Shown: piece by piece, positions 1 through 11,940 of the stretch | Layout: the number at the start of each line of letters is the position of its first letter | Position numbering within the stretch: the first letter of the stretch is position 1 | Origin: Laetiporus sulphureus 93-53 | Lineage: Eukaryota; Basidiomycota; Agaricomycetes; Polyporales; Laetiporaceae | Length of the DNA: 64,000 nt | NCBI RefSeq assembly: GCF_001632365.1 | Contig: NW_024468518.1 | Coordinates: forward strand, 724,199 to 788,198 | Direction: 5' to 3' | Notes under the pieces: generated by a model | Databases searched by the model: none | Seen by the model: only the letters and a program-made list of their open reading frames with translations | Told to the model about the DNA's origin: nothing | Translations under genes and position numbers: made by a program

Positions 1-189
1 CTGAAAACTGATTGCTAATATGTTATTCAATCTTTTTTTGATCTTTTCATCATCTTTAACATGAAAGATGCTCATAATATTTTGCATCCTTTTATCTCAA
101 TATGATAGTGAAGAGGCTAAAAAGATTGAAACTTTTTTTTGAATATTTTTATTATTTTTGTCTTGAAATTAATTGTTTCATTCTGTGAC
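1..189. repeat. Truncated end of long-TIR element
   Basis: The sequence resembles the right terminal arm of the element at 1,657-2,943: runs of 'aaaagattgaa', then a segment like 'aaattaattgtttca' ending near 'ctgtg'. The left part lies outside the window or is lost. From 190 to about 530 only AT-rich sequence without recognisable features is seen. Confidence 0.45.
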
Positions 190-530
190 ATGAGAATGCT
201 TGAACAATAGCTGACACTATTGTTTATATACATATATATAGGTGTAAATAGGGTTTTTTGCAAGCAGGTAACTGTGGATACTATAAGATGAGTGAAAATA
301 AATCTGGGCTCTTCAGATGATAACATCAATAAGATATCAGAAATTATATCTGAAATATGAAGCATTATTAGCAGAAAGCCTTCTCTAAGCTAAATATGCA
401 TAGTGAGAACTTCTCACTATAATGTTCTTTATCACACATATGCCTTATTGCTGTAGTTGTGATAGCCTCATGATTATGTTTTCCACATACAATATTGTTA
501 ATGTTCTTACCTTACATATACATCATGTTG

Positions 531-1098
531 GAGAAACTTCAATTGCACCAGTAGCTCTTGTTTCCGTATGCTGAGGATGAAGGACTTGAAGTGTAAAGCA
601 ATAAAATGTAAAGATCTGTTCTCATTTCTCAAGCAAAGACTATAATAAGTTCAGAAAATGTTAAACCATTCACTCTACATCACAAAATGGTAAATGCCAT
701 GGTTCGGATCACTGACAAGACATTTAATACAGTGGTTTGAATGGCTTTGAAGTTATCAGCTCTTATGACATTAACCCTAGCAAATTCAGTGCTGTGATTG
801 GCTCTGAATACTTGCATCTGTTTGAATCAGCCATGTCGTGCAGGTTCAAACTCTGGCTTGTATGCTCATTAAAAAAGATAACAAATTTGAGTAAGAAGAA
901 AATGTTACCCAATAAGAAATGTTTGAAGGAATGGCCCTCTCCTAACCTCAGGACAGGGGCAGAAAATGAAACCACTTTGTAATGGTTCACTGTCCCACAC
1001 TTTGTTTAAGTATCCCACAGGAACCAAAAAAATGCTGCATAGATGCCCTAAGTGCTCAGTCATGTACAAGCTCTTTCTTTGTACCTCAAAAATCATAA
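531..1098 (+). repeat. Dispersed direct repeat, copy 1
   Basis: About 570 bp that recur in the same orientation at 5,868-6,466 with roughly three quarters or more identity by eye. Shared landmarks are 'aacttcaattgcacca', 'gtgattggctctgaata' and 'ctcctaacctcaggacag'. A partial third copy lies at about 4,480-4,740. It has short open frames in both copies but no recognisable protein domain. The nature of the repeat is unknown. Confidence 0.8.
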
Positions 1099-1107
1099 AT
1101 AGGTGAG

Positions 1108-1512
1108 GCAGTCTGAGTCTTCAGCCACCATGATGAATTGTTAGAAATTCTGGTTCATATTTTGACCTTTCTAAATGTTTGAACATATCAATAATACATA
1201 GTTAATTCCATCTTGATGCTCTGCAGTCAGAACAACATACAGTCCATTTTCTGGCTCAAAAAAGTGAAGATTTGAGGCCACAGAATCTGTGCAGATGTTG
1301 GCCACCCAAATACTCACACTTTAGATTGTCACAATGTGTGAATAATACTAAATTATGACATTTTGTCATTTGTGCAACTAGCTAGTTGCACAGATAGCAA
1401 ATGTCATAGCTTGGCATTATTTGTACAATACTTTGAGCTGATCTCAATTTAGTTCATCTAAAATCAAAATGTCTCCTCCTGAGGCTTTGTGGCTGCAAAA
1501 CATCATGCTTAT
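1108..1512 (+). repeat. Inverted duplicate block, left copy
   Basis: About 405 bp that recur in reverse orientation at 4,748-5,142. Shared landmarks include 'ttttctggctcaaaaaa', 'gaagatttgaggc' and 'gcaactagctagttgc'. The centre (1,371-1,392) is a perfect 22-bp palindrome inside a longer imperfect palindrome of about 100 bp, so the block may itself derive from a fold-back element. Confidence 0.8.
1371..1392. repeat. Perfect 22-bp palindrome
   Basis: The 22 bases are identical to their own reverse complement, centred on AGCT within 'caactagctagttg'. The core is kept in the inverted copy near 4,870. Flanking bases to about 1,330 and 1,430 also pair imperfectly, as expected of a decayed fold-back element. 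Confidence 0.85.
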
Positions 1513-1656
1513 AGTCCGAAAAATTGTTATTTCTTTTAATGCACATAAAAGGACTTAGCTAACCACATAAAATTGATAAGAAACTTCATGTGAAGATTAA
1601 CTTCATTTCTGACCCTCATCATTCATTCAAGGTGACATTCTTCCTTGATTTAGTAT

Positions 1657-2943
1657 CACTGGGTGAAACAATCAATCATTTGAGGTGCAAGATGATAAAG
1701 ATATTGAAGAAAAAGTTCAAATATTTTCAGCATCTTTACTGTCAATTTGTGATAAAAGGATTCAAAATACTATTAACATCGTTTCTTGTTAATGATGATG
1801 AAAAGATTGAAAAAAATTGAATGACATATAAGCAATCATTTTTTTGATCATTTCACAATTGTTTAGACAAAGTTATGATAAAAGGTTTGAAAATCTTTTT
1901 CATTCTTTTCTTATCAAAGATTATGCACATATTGTGACCATGTCACATTATTATCATTCTACACTAAGCTAATATTAGAATATAAAAAGGTTAATACTTA
2001 GGTCCAGATGTTAGTACTATCTCATAAAGCCTTAGTACTAGCATAGTATTGATCTCTACATCTTAGCACTAGCATAATACTAGCATATGCTAGTAGCACT
2101 AATCTTCAGACTATAGTACCAGCTTGGTACTAGCATAGCGCTACTTTTTGAAGCCTTAGTACTAGCATAGTATGAATGTTTAGACCTTAGTACTAACATT
2201 TAAACCTTAGTACTAGCTTAGTACTAGCAAAGTACTGGCATTCAGATCTTAACACTAGCTTGATACTAGCATAGTACTAGCATAGCACTAGCATTCCGAC
2301 CTTAGTACTAAGTTAGTATTAGCTTAGTATATATATATATTGCTAGCATAATACTAACCTTCAAACCTTAGTACTAATCTGCAGACCTTAGTACTAGCTT
2401 GATACTAGCATAGTAGCAGCATTCAGATCTTAGCACTAGCTTAATACTAGCATAGTACTAGCATAGTACTAACCTTCAGACCTTAATACTAGCATATGTA
2501 GTACTAGCATTCAAATCTTAGTATTAGCATACTGCTAACATTAGAATCTCAGTATTACTCTTCCGATTATAGTACTAGTATAGTGCGAACATGTGAATCT
2601 GAGTATTAACCTTCATATTGTAGTATTAGCTTAGTATATGAAAACAAGGGAGTGACATAGTCACAATATTTTCATCATCTTTGATCAAAAAAGAGTGAAA
2701 AAAGATTTTAAAACCTTTTATCATAGTTTTGTATGAAAGATTATAAAATGATTGAAGAGTTGATTATTAATATCTCATCCAATCTTCTTTCAATCTTTTC
2801 ATCATCTTTCACAATAAAAGATGTTGAAAATATTTTAAATACTTTTATCACAAATTGACAGTGAAGATGCTTAAAAGATTTGAACTTTTCCTTTAATATT
2901 TTTACCATCTCTCACCTCAAATTATTGATTGCTTCACCTAGTG
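1657..2943. mobile_element. CACTA-like non-autonomous element, copy 1
   Basis: The left end begins CACTGGGTGAAACAATC and the right end, read on the other strand, begins CACTAGGTGAAGCAATC. Matching arms of roughly 300 bp extend inward, with runs such as 'aagatgataaagatattg' and 'gtgaccatgtcacat'. Between the arms (about 1,975-2,640) is a degenerate minisatellite built on 'cttagtactagcatagtac'. CACT(A/G) termini and subterminal repeats are the hallmark of EnSpm/CACTA DNA transposons, which make 3-bp target duplications. Here the flanks are TAT and AAT, so the duplication is imperfect. No transposase is encoded, so it would be non-autonomous. The superfamily assignment is an inference. Confidence 0.6.
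1975..2640. repeat. Degenerate 'tagtactagcatagtac' minisatellite
   Basis: Dozens of imperfect copies of an 8-40 bp unit such as 'ccttagtactagcatagtac', often followed by 'taaccttcagacc'. The unit is partly self-complementary (agtact), so the array can fold. It forms the core of the surrounding element. Related arrays lie at about 6,985-7,460 and 12,390-12,690 (opposite orientation), 12,985-13,400, 14,110-14,277 with 14,525-14,735, and 18,230-18,345. Confidence 0.8.
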
Positions 2944-4479
2944 AATGCTGCAGGGTTTGCAATGTGTAATATGTAGAAGAGCTTTTCATTATCTGAAACT
3001 TGGTTGGATCCACCATTCAGCTATTTACAGCCCTTAATTTCCTTTCTGAGCATTCAATCTACACTTCCAGGATGTCATGAACCTTGATAGTGTTTATGAT
3101 GGCTGTATGCCATGGCTGGCAGGATGCAATCGAAGGCATTGGACATCACTATGCTGATCACATAGGATGGTTTATGTGAGGATGCAGCTTATCTGCTGCT
3201 ATCATGATCATCATATCATGACACAGTGCCACTTCATGGTCACACATTCACATTTGATCTCATTGTCAGCCTATGTACAGATCTTAATCCTGACCAGTAT
3301 TACATTGCTATTCATCAATTGAAAGAGAAGGAAAAGAATCATGAGGCAAAGGTAGCAGTTTTAGAAGATATTCTTGCTTTTATTAAACTCCACAAGAAAC
3401 ATTACAAGCTTATGGCTAGTGATCAATGCTGCAAATATGGCAGTGTAGATGATCATAGCAAGATACTTCAAGATATCTGCCATTTTAAGCTGTATTAAAA
3501 TATTCAGAGTGGCCTCAGAAGAGATTTTCATTATCTTAGACTTGGTTTTCAAATCCTGAGTGGCTGACATACTTACAGGTTCTGTAGCCCTCATAACTAT
3601 TCATTAAGCTAAAAGTCTGCTATTGATAAATATAATCACACTCAACATGTTCATTGAGTATATTGTATAGTATGTATGCTTTTGATCAAACTCTGATGCA
3701 CTATATATACAAATGGTACTTTGAAATATTGAACATAGCATGGCTAGACATTGTCTGGCTGAATACAGATTCAAATTTGCTGTATTATGAAGATGATGAC
3801 AGATCACTCATGATGTGAGGCTGTATACCTGTAAAACTGATAACAAGATGACTCTGACCTTTATGTTACCATTCTGAAAACTGAGCTTCAGAATGGCTTG
3901 AAGCATTACAACAAAGGTGTAAAGGAGATAATAATTTCAAGTGTAACTTTAAACAGACATGAAGATGACTTAAAGAGAATACTCTTAAGACTATGACATG
4001 GCCTGATCAATCTTCAAAACTTAATTTCATATATCATCTTTGAACTCATCTCAAAAACATATTAGCAAGATATGAGAGGCCACTCAAAGAAATTACAGAA
4101 TTGTAAAAGCAGTTAAAAAAGAAATGAAAGGGTATTGACAGGTTTGTGCATCAAAGTTTGATCAAAAGTTTACATTAATGTCTTCAGGCAGTGCTTAGGA
4201 CAAAGGGTTGATTAATCAAGTACTATGGTTTTTAGGTTTGAAGGCTTTGGATTGTTAGTGACAAAAGTGTATAAATGAGTGAGCCTGATAGAATTGCACA
4301 TATCTTCAAAACAAAGCATGAATATCTAATTAAAAGATACTCATTTGAAAGCTGAAAAGCATGGCTTTCTAGTGCTATATTATTCGTGAGCATAGCAGCA
4401 GCCAATCTGAAGATAGAAGGGCAACAGTGAAAATTAAGGTGGCTAAAAACTTACATTAGTTAAACAAGGAATAAAAAGT
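2944..4479. other. AT-rich stretch, no gene recognised
   Basis: Low CpG, AT-rich. The longest open frame (3,226-3,498, plus strand, 90 codons) contains a lysine-rich helix-like segment but no domain I recognise, and has no convincing splice partners. It may be a transposon-derived remnant. Confidence 0.5.
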
Positions 4480-4740
4480 GTCATAACTTCAGAAAATGCT
4501 AAATCATACATTATTCAGATGATAGTATATTGTTGGCCAGATTAGATACAGTGGAACGTGATAAAATGCAAATGTTTGAAGTGTTTCGGAAGAATTCAAT
4601 TGATTTGATGAATATTGACCACAGATACAGTACTTTGATTGGCCATGAATATTTGCACTTATTTGGATCAGCCACCTTTCAGATTCAAACTCCGATTCAA
4701 ACCCAGCGCTCTATGTGCATCAGCAAAAATAACATTTTTT
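4480..4740 (+). repeat. Partial copy of the 531-1,098 repeat
   Basis: The segment around 'ttgattggccatgaatat' and 'tttggatcagccac' matches the middle of the two longer copies at 531-1,098 and 5,868-6,466. It sits directly beside the inverted block 4,748-5,142, so the neighbourhood at 0.5-1.5 kb is partly mirrored here. Confidence 0.6.
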
Positions 4741-4747
4741 GGCCTAA

Positions 4748-5142
4748 AAGCATGATGTTCTGAGGCTCCAGAACCTCAGGAAGAAGATCTTTCAATTTTA
4801 GAGGAATGGAATTGAGATTAGCTCAAAGTATTGTGTGCACAATGCCAAGCTATGACATCTATCATTCGGGCAACTAGCTAGTTGCATTAACGACAAACAT
4901 CATAATATGGTCTTATTTGCGCATTGTGACAACTTAAAGTGTGGGAATTTAGATGGCTGACATCCTGTAGCCTCAAATCTTCGCTTTTTTGAGCCAGAAA
5001 ATAATCTGCATGTTGTTCTCATTGCAGGGCATGAAGATATGTCATGTACTATGTATTATCCATGTGGTCAAACATTATAAAAAGTTGAGATATGGATCAG
5101 AATTTTTAACATTTTACCATGGTGGCTGAAGACTCAGATTGT
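4748..5142 (-). repeat. Inverted duplicate block, right copy
   Basis: Reverse-complement counterpart of 1,108-1,512, running from 'aagcatgatgttctgagg' to 'gtggctgaagactcagatt'. The two copies differ by many substitutions and small gaps, so the duplication is old. Confidence 0.8.
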
Positions 5143-5856
5143 CTTACCTATTCTGCTTGTCTAGATGAAATGAGAATAGCATTACAAAGTTAAGCATGAG
5201 CATGCAGTATACTCTATAATGCATGTTTAGGTATCAAAGTGTCAACAATGTCCAAGCCTGCTAAGGTTTTACAGTTCAGCCACAGCAGCACTGAGTGTTA
5301 TTGTAGAAATGCATTGTTAAAGCTGTGCATAAATCATTTATATACTTCAATATGTTCTATGAAGCCTTTGATCATCTTTCCCTTCTGCTATGCATTTCTC
5401 AGGCAATAAAAACATATGTAACACCCTCAAGAAACCATCAGCCACACTTGAAGCTGTGGCTCAGCCACTAAAGGCAAATAAGAGCAATCAATTTTACCAC
5501 AGTGGCTGAAAACTCAGATTGCATAAACTATTCTGCTTGTATAGATGAAATGAAGAAACAGCATATGGAGTGAGTTATGAGGATACAGTATACTCCATTG
5601 TGCATTGCAAGGTTTCAAGTTATCACTGATATCTAAGCACGGAAAGGGTTTTCACTTTAGTCACAGCAGCTTTGAGTGTTACTGTAAAAATGCATTGTTG
5701 AAGCTGTGCACAAACTATTTGTACACTCTATTAAGCCTTTAGTCTTGCTTCTGCACATTTTCTGAGCAATAAAAGCATATGTAGCCAGCTTAGAAAGTCA
5801 TTAGCCACACCAAGAGCTGTGGCTTAGCCACTAAAGCCAAATAAGGCCAATCAATC
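5111..5856 (+). repeat. Tandem duplication of about 370 bp
   Basis: Two head-to-tail units, 5,111-5,490 and 5,491-5,856. Both begin 'attttaccaNNgtggctga', both contain 'cacagcagc', 'gagtgtta', 'aatgcattgtt' and 'agctgtgca', and both end with 'gccactaaag.caaataag'. Divergence is high. No coding capacity was recognised. Confidence 0.85.
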
Positions 5857-5867
5857 TACTCTGATGC

Positions 5868-6466
5868 GGAAAACTTCAATTGCACCAATAGGACTTATTT
5901 GTGTATGCTCAGAATGAAGAAGTTGAAGTGTAGAGCAATAAAATGTAGAGATCTATTCTTATTATTCAAGTAGAGACTATAATAAGTCCGAAAAACGTTA
6001 AATCATTCATTGTAGATCACAAAATGGTGAATGCTGTGGTTTGAACCACTTTGAAGCCATTGAAAGCCGTGGTTTGAATCACTTTCAAGCTATTGAATAC
6101 AATGGTTTGAACAGCTTTGAAGTCATCAGCCCTTCAGGCATTAACTCTAGCAAATTCAATGCAGTGATTGGCTCTGAATATTTGCATCTATTTGGATCAG
6201 CTGTGTTATGCAGGTTCAAACTCCGGCTTGTATGTTCATTAGAAAAGATAACAAACAGCAGTAACAACAAAATGTTATGCAGTAAGAACATTTTGAAGAA
6301 ATGCCCCTCTCCTAACCTCAGGACAGGGGCAGAAAATGAAACCACTTTGTAATGGTCCACTGTTTCACGCTTTGCTTAAGTATCTCATGGGAATAAGAAA
6401 ATGCTATATAGACACCCTAAGTGCCCAGTCCTGTTCAAACTCTTTCTTCGTATCTCAGAAATCGTA
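5868..6466 (+). repeat. Dispersed direct repeat, copy 2
   Basis: Counterpart of 531-1,098. It differs by a local triplication near 6,041-6,125, where 'tggtttgaa' recurs at short spacing. It ends where the arm of the next long-TIR element begins. Confidence 0.8.
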
Positions 6467-7660
6467 ATTTCATCATCTTTGATCTAAAAAAAGTGAAAAA
6501 AATTTTGAAACTTTTCATCATAGTTTTGTATGAAAAATGATACAATGATTGAAGAAATGATTATTAATATTTCATCCAATCTCCTTTCAATCTTTTCATC
6601 ATCTTTCACAACAAAAAATGTTAAAAATATTATAGATACTTTTATCACAAATTGACAGTGAAGATGCTTGAAAAATTTGAACTTTTTCCTCAATACTTTT
6701 ATCATCTTTTACCTCAAATTATTGATTGCTTCACCCAGTGATATTGAAGAAAAAGTTTAGATCTTTTTACCATCTCTTTTAACAATTTATGATAAAAGAA
6801 ATTTAAATTATTTTTAACATCTTTTGTTGTAAAAGATGATAAAATATTGAAAGAAGATTGAATGAAATATTAATAATCACTTTTTCAATCATTTTATAAT
6901 TATTTACATAAAATTATATAAAAAGTTTTAAATACAAATTTCAGTCTCTTTTGAACAAAGACTTTGAAAATATTAGGACTTGACTTTATATACAAAGCTA
7001 GTACTGAGGTATGAAGGTTGATACTCAGGTTTATATGTTAGCATTATACTATTACTATGGTCAGAAGATAATACTAAGATTCTAATGTTAGCAGTATGCT
7101 AATACTAAGCTTTAAATGTTAGTATCATGCTAGTACTGTGCTGGTATTAAGGTTTGGAGATTAGTATTAAGATTTGAAGAATGATACTATGCTAGTACTC
7201 AGATCTAAAAATGAGTACTAAGGTTCAAATGTTAGTACTTTGCTAGTGTTAAGATCTAATTGCTAGTACTATGATAGTAATATGAAGATTTAATTGCTAG
7301 TATCAGGTTAGTATTGTACTATTATTATATTACTATCATGCTAGTACTAAGGTCTGAAGATTAGTGTTAAGATTTAAATGTCAGTACTGTGCTAGTCTGA
7401 AGTTTTCAAATGTGATACTGATATTTAGATCTGAGTATCAACCTTTACATTCTGATATTGGCTTAGTGTAGAATGATAATAATGGGACATGATCACAATA
7501 TGTTCATCATCTTTGATAAAAAAACAATAAAAAAAGATATCAAAATGTTTTATAATCACTTTGTCTAAAAGATTGTAAAATGATTGAAAAATGATGGCTA
7601 ATATGTCCTCTAATCTTTTTCTCATTTTTTCATCATCTTTAACAAGAAAAGATGACTTCT
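6467..7660. mobile_element. CACTA-like element copies, rearranged
   Basis: A right arm ending at 6,740 ('gcttcacccagtg') is followed at once by an internal piece of a left arm ('atattgaagaaaaagttta'). Then comes the minisatellite core in reverse orientation (about 6,985-7,460) and a right-arm sequence ending near 7,660. This looks like two copies joined by deletion of their ends. The assignment rests on similarity to the element at 1,657-2,943. Confidence 0.5.
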
Positions 7661-7849
7661 TTGTTGCATTTAACCATTTTAAAACTCATCTTTCATGAAG
7701 CAGGATGCTTGACAGCATCATATATATGTTCTTTTGACTGCTATTATTTATGTTGTACACTCCGTTGTATACTGCACTCTGCGCAGTTCACATGATAGAG
7801 AAGATACAAGGAAGGGCAAACAAGTGTGTGTGCTAGTCTAAAAAGACTG

Positions 7850-10050
7850 GCATGCTCCTAGCTCAGATTCACAGAAGCAAGGGATGCAGAGGTGTAGGCA
7901 GTAGCAATATGAAGAAAGGCCATCTGAGTGGCTTCACAGACATCACCATGGCTTATCAATAAGCTAGTCAGTGTGAAAAAGCAGTCAATGCACATGTGCG
8001 TGTAGTGAATAGCAGGGCAGGATGTAACTGCAGGTGTTAGTGAATTTGAGCCTGCAGGTGCAATGGGATTGGGCAATGAAATGAGAGAAAAGATAGATAC
8101 CAATGTGCTCATGTCCAGTAAGGGCTTGAACAAGTGTGGCTTCAGTGAAACACTCCAAATCAGAGAGCCAAAAAAAAAACAGGATAAAGAATGATAAAGG
8201 GCGATGTTTTCAGGCCTTGCACTTAGCAGCGAGTTGATCAGAATGCAAGAAAGCCCACCATCAGTAAATGGTCACTCACTCATGCATTCACTATTTTATT
8301 CACATTATTGTCAGGAGAACAGCATGTTGTGCTCTATACATTTCTGTAAACTTTGTACAGTATATACCTCTTTGAAGCACAGATACACACTGATCTTTCA
8401 TGTCCTGTCTGACATCAACATCAGTGACCCATTAATATAACTAATGAAAGGCCCTGAGCATATGTGTACTTAGGGCAGGAAAGGTCATGGAGGCAAGGTG
8501 GGTCACACTAAGTAAGGTAGACTACATGTTGACGTCCATATTGTCACCATGCTCTTCAAAAGGTTGATCAGTGGGAGAAAGACTGCTTGAGCCTATGCCA
8601 GCAGTGCCATTGAGGACATCGAGGATTCTATACTCTGCCTGCTTGGGGCATGCAATGGAGTCCACATGATAGAGATCATGACAGCTGACACATCATGAGT
8701 GCAGGCAAGGATCAGAGGCAGTGCAATTCTCCTTCATGCATGAGGTGCATTGTAATTGATGTGAGTCTTCATGATGACAGCCAGTGCACACATGGCATCA
8801 GAGTGGTTGGCTACACTCTGTGAATAGGTGGCTGTAGGCCCAGCATCTTGTACACTGTCAGAGGTGCAGCTTCTTATACTAGTGCAACATAGTGACAGGA
8901 GCACCAAAAGTGAAGAGGGAGGTGTGAAGGAGAGTGGCTAGAGCAGAGCCATCTGGGTCCTCAAATTCAAGGGCAACAGATGAGTGAGCATCATCAATGA
9001 GTTCAGGTTGATGTGTCGAGCATGGAGGTTGGGTGATAGAAAGGCACTTGATGACCAGATTCTTGCTAAGCTCCTCTGCCAGAGCAAAAGGAGAGTGAAC
9101 TGCTGCACTAGAGCTGGTCTATATGTAGATATTGTCAATGAGAACTCAGGACCGCTTGCTATCTCTGACAATGGAGTCAATGTGGCTGAGTTTCAGGGCA
9201 GATTAAATAGTGGGGAGGTGGGCATCAATGTGAAGGTGAGATGTGTTAGGTGAAAAATTCAAAAGAAGGTTGAAGAAGAAACTTTGGATATGTCACGAGT
9301 GCAGTGAGCCCTTCAGCAGTGAAGATTATGATCAGGGCATGATTAATGTCACTGAGGATGGCAGAGGGGGTGGCAGAGATGAGATATTCAGAAATATGAC
9401 CTGAGAACTAAACCACATACTGTATCAATGCAGATGCATGCTTCTTAGGTGCAGAGGCCTTAGAGGCAGTTGGGGAGGGTTCAGAGCATGCACAGGAGGA
9501 ATTAGATGTGAGGGAATGGATGCCACTGCATAAGACTGCCCCTTGGCAACCTTTTTCTGAGGTGTTGCAACTGGAGGAAGCCAGCACAGCAAAGCCCCAA
9601 CTTACACATGTCTCGAGGGCTGTGAGCTGGATTTTCAAATTATTGTAGAGGGCAGCAATGACAGTGGCAATGTCATCGACTGCAGTCTGAGGAGGTGGCA
9701 TGAGGGTAGGGGTCTGAAGTCAGGATGCCAGAGTGTCATGAAGGGCCACATTGGCCAGCATGAAGGCCAAAAAAGGGTTAGCAGAGTTGAGGTCAGAAAA
9801 CCAGCCAGATATGGCATTGATTACCTAAAGGGTAAGTTTCAAGTCAACCACCATCTTCCCTGCTGGTGAGCCAGCAAGGTGAGATTTGTCAGTAATCTGT
9901 TAGAGGGCAAGTTTGAATTCATAGAGCACAGAGGAAGAGGATAGGGAGGATGAAAGCCTGGCAGGCACCATAGACACTTGCATAGATGATGGTGGTTGCA
10001 GTTCAAGATCCATTTGTTTATAAATAACTGCATAGTCTGATCCAGTATTA
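7850..10050 (-). pseudogene. Decayed coding stretch of unknown origin
   Basis: This segment is less AT-rich than its surroundings but still nearly free of CpG. On the minus strand several frames give protein-like, Ala/Ser/Leu-rich peptides interrupted by stops, for example 7,858-8,133, 8,938-9,180, 9,408-9,701 and 9,635-9,817. Many stops are TGA or TAG at places where a CGA, CAG or TGG codon mutated by C-to-T would give them, as expected of deaminated coding DNA. I do not recognise the family; a transposon-associated or multicopy fungal gene is possible. Confidence 0.4.
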
Positions 10051-10139
10051 CATTAGACACTGATATTTTCATAAAGATTGACAACAACTGAGATGCAATC
10101 ATCTTTCATTGTGTTTATGAGCTCGACATTCACATTATT

Positions 10140-10335
10140 TAATTTCATTAACACTTCTCTCACTCTCTCTCACAGGGGCAAAATTGATCACTCTGCTAAA
10201 GTTCAGAATTTTGATTTCGAGCATGGTGACTTGGTACTAGTCTGGCATATGCAAATCAATATATGTACATATCAGTTCCCTATCTGGGAGGGTGCATCAA
10301 AAAGTATGAGGGCTGAGCTATATCCATTTAATTTT
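10140..10335 (+). pseudogene. Ty3/gypsy integrase C-terminal relic
   Basis: The plus-strand frame reads FDFEHGDLVLVWHMQI, close to the 'F.F..GDLVLV.N..I' segment that I recall at the C-terminal end of many fungal Ty3/gypsy integrases. No reverse transcriptase, RNase H or LTR was recognised beside it. This is a short fragment, so the call is tentative. Confidence 0.4.
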
Positions 10336-10499
10336 CTGATTTGTACAGTATACTGTATACATGCCTTGCAATCAAAAAGTATACTCTTTTGCTACTATAT
10401 TTATTTGTTCATGGACTGCTGTATAACACATCAACACCAGCAAGCCTTAAAAATGACAGGGCTGATTGTTCCTGCATACTATCTCACTGAAGTGACCTG

Positions 10500-11940
10500 A
10501 GAAAGATTTGCCACTTTCATTAAAATGTTGTTTCTTGTCACATTGAATATTCCTATATAAGATGTCAAGTTTCATCACTTTAGCCATTGCACATGTCCCA
10601 CTTTTGTGCATTGGCATAAACAACATTCTCGTGAGCCCTTTATCTTTATGAATATCTGTGCTAATGATGATGCTGAACATGAACATGATAAAAGGCTCAG
10701 ACCACCAGAACAGAATTCTTGTTTTGAGCCTGACAAAGTTAATATCAAGCCACTGTAGTTTATCTTGTGATTAATGAGTGATCACATAGAATGTCCACTC
10801 TTCAATGGAGAATGTTAAGAACATACACATCTGACTATATATATGTCAATGTGTGCACTTCACAGCTGATTATATGATGTTATTGAAATGTCTCACATTT
10901 GTCTTCTGCTAAGTCTCAAGCAAGCAACTGTATAAATGCTTCAGATATGAGCTTTGCAATATTAGACACCAGTTGTAAAGTCATTGACATCACCATTAGA
11001 ATGTGGTGAGCAGAAGCCATGTTTTACTTACTTCTCTTTCTTCTTTTATGACATATGATTTGCTGTGAACCTTCAATGATAGCCAATGTGCACCCCTCAT
11101 GCAGAATTACTTCTGCAGTAGATGTCACTTATCTATCTATGTATATAGAATTTAACCTCTTTAACATTTGTTTTACTTCTGCACCATTCTTCATACCATC
11201 AAAATGATGGTACATGATGCTGCTGCTCTTCTAATGTACATAAGTATCAAATATTGTTTCTGCCACTGCAATGATTAATGACTGTATGAAATCAAGTGGC
11301 AGAAACATTCTGTTTAAGATCTGTAACTATCCCAATGTGGACATTACTCTTATATCACTCACTGAACAAACAGATGCACAGGGTCATCTTAACAGTGCTA
11401 TTAACATCCTTCAGGTAGACCACTCTGATCAGCATTGGCAATGTACATTCATTTTAGCAATTTCTGTGCACCACAAACAGTGTTATCTTTAAAACAGGTG
11501 CAATGAAATTCTTCAATTGACATGCAACCTGGTGATCTAATATATTTCAAATTAGTGTTCCTTATTCTCAGTGAGATGTGGCCATGGCTTACCTCATCAA
11601 TTCTCAACATGCCACATTTTTACATGTCTTACAAGATTACAGTCTTCTTAACCCTAGACAATGCTCAGATGAAATTGCACAAGTCACTCACTTGCAAATG
11701 GATCATGGCATTGTCACCATATGCAGAAGCTCTGAGACCACTGCACTGTGTTCCATTACACTGACATTGAGAAGCTTGTTCTGAAACTTTGTCAGTGCTG
11801 ATCTCACCTACAGCATGGACTGGCATCAAACTCACCTTTGTTGTGGCCTGTGTGATACCATATATCTTGACAATGATGAAATGCTGGTGACTGACATATA
11901 CATGCAACATGGATATGACTTCAGTACACATTATTAATAT
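10500..11940. other. AT-rich stretch, no gene recognised
   Basis: Short open frames only (for example 11,271-11,492 and 11,665-11,958), without recognisable motifs and with the CpG-poor composition of the island. Some may be transposon remnants. Confidence 0.5.

Noticed and set aside
840..860. tRNA-like B box ('ggttcaaactc') suggesting a tRNA-derived SINE in the 531-1,098 repeat
   Set aside because: No matching A box at the right distance and no cloverleaf could be drawn; the match is short and in AT-rich DNA.
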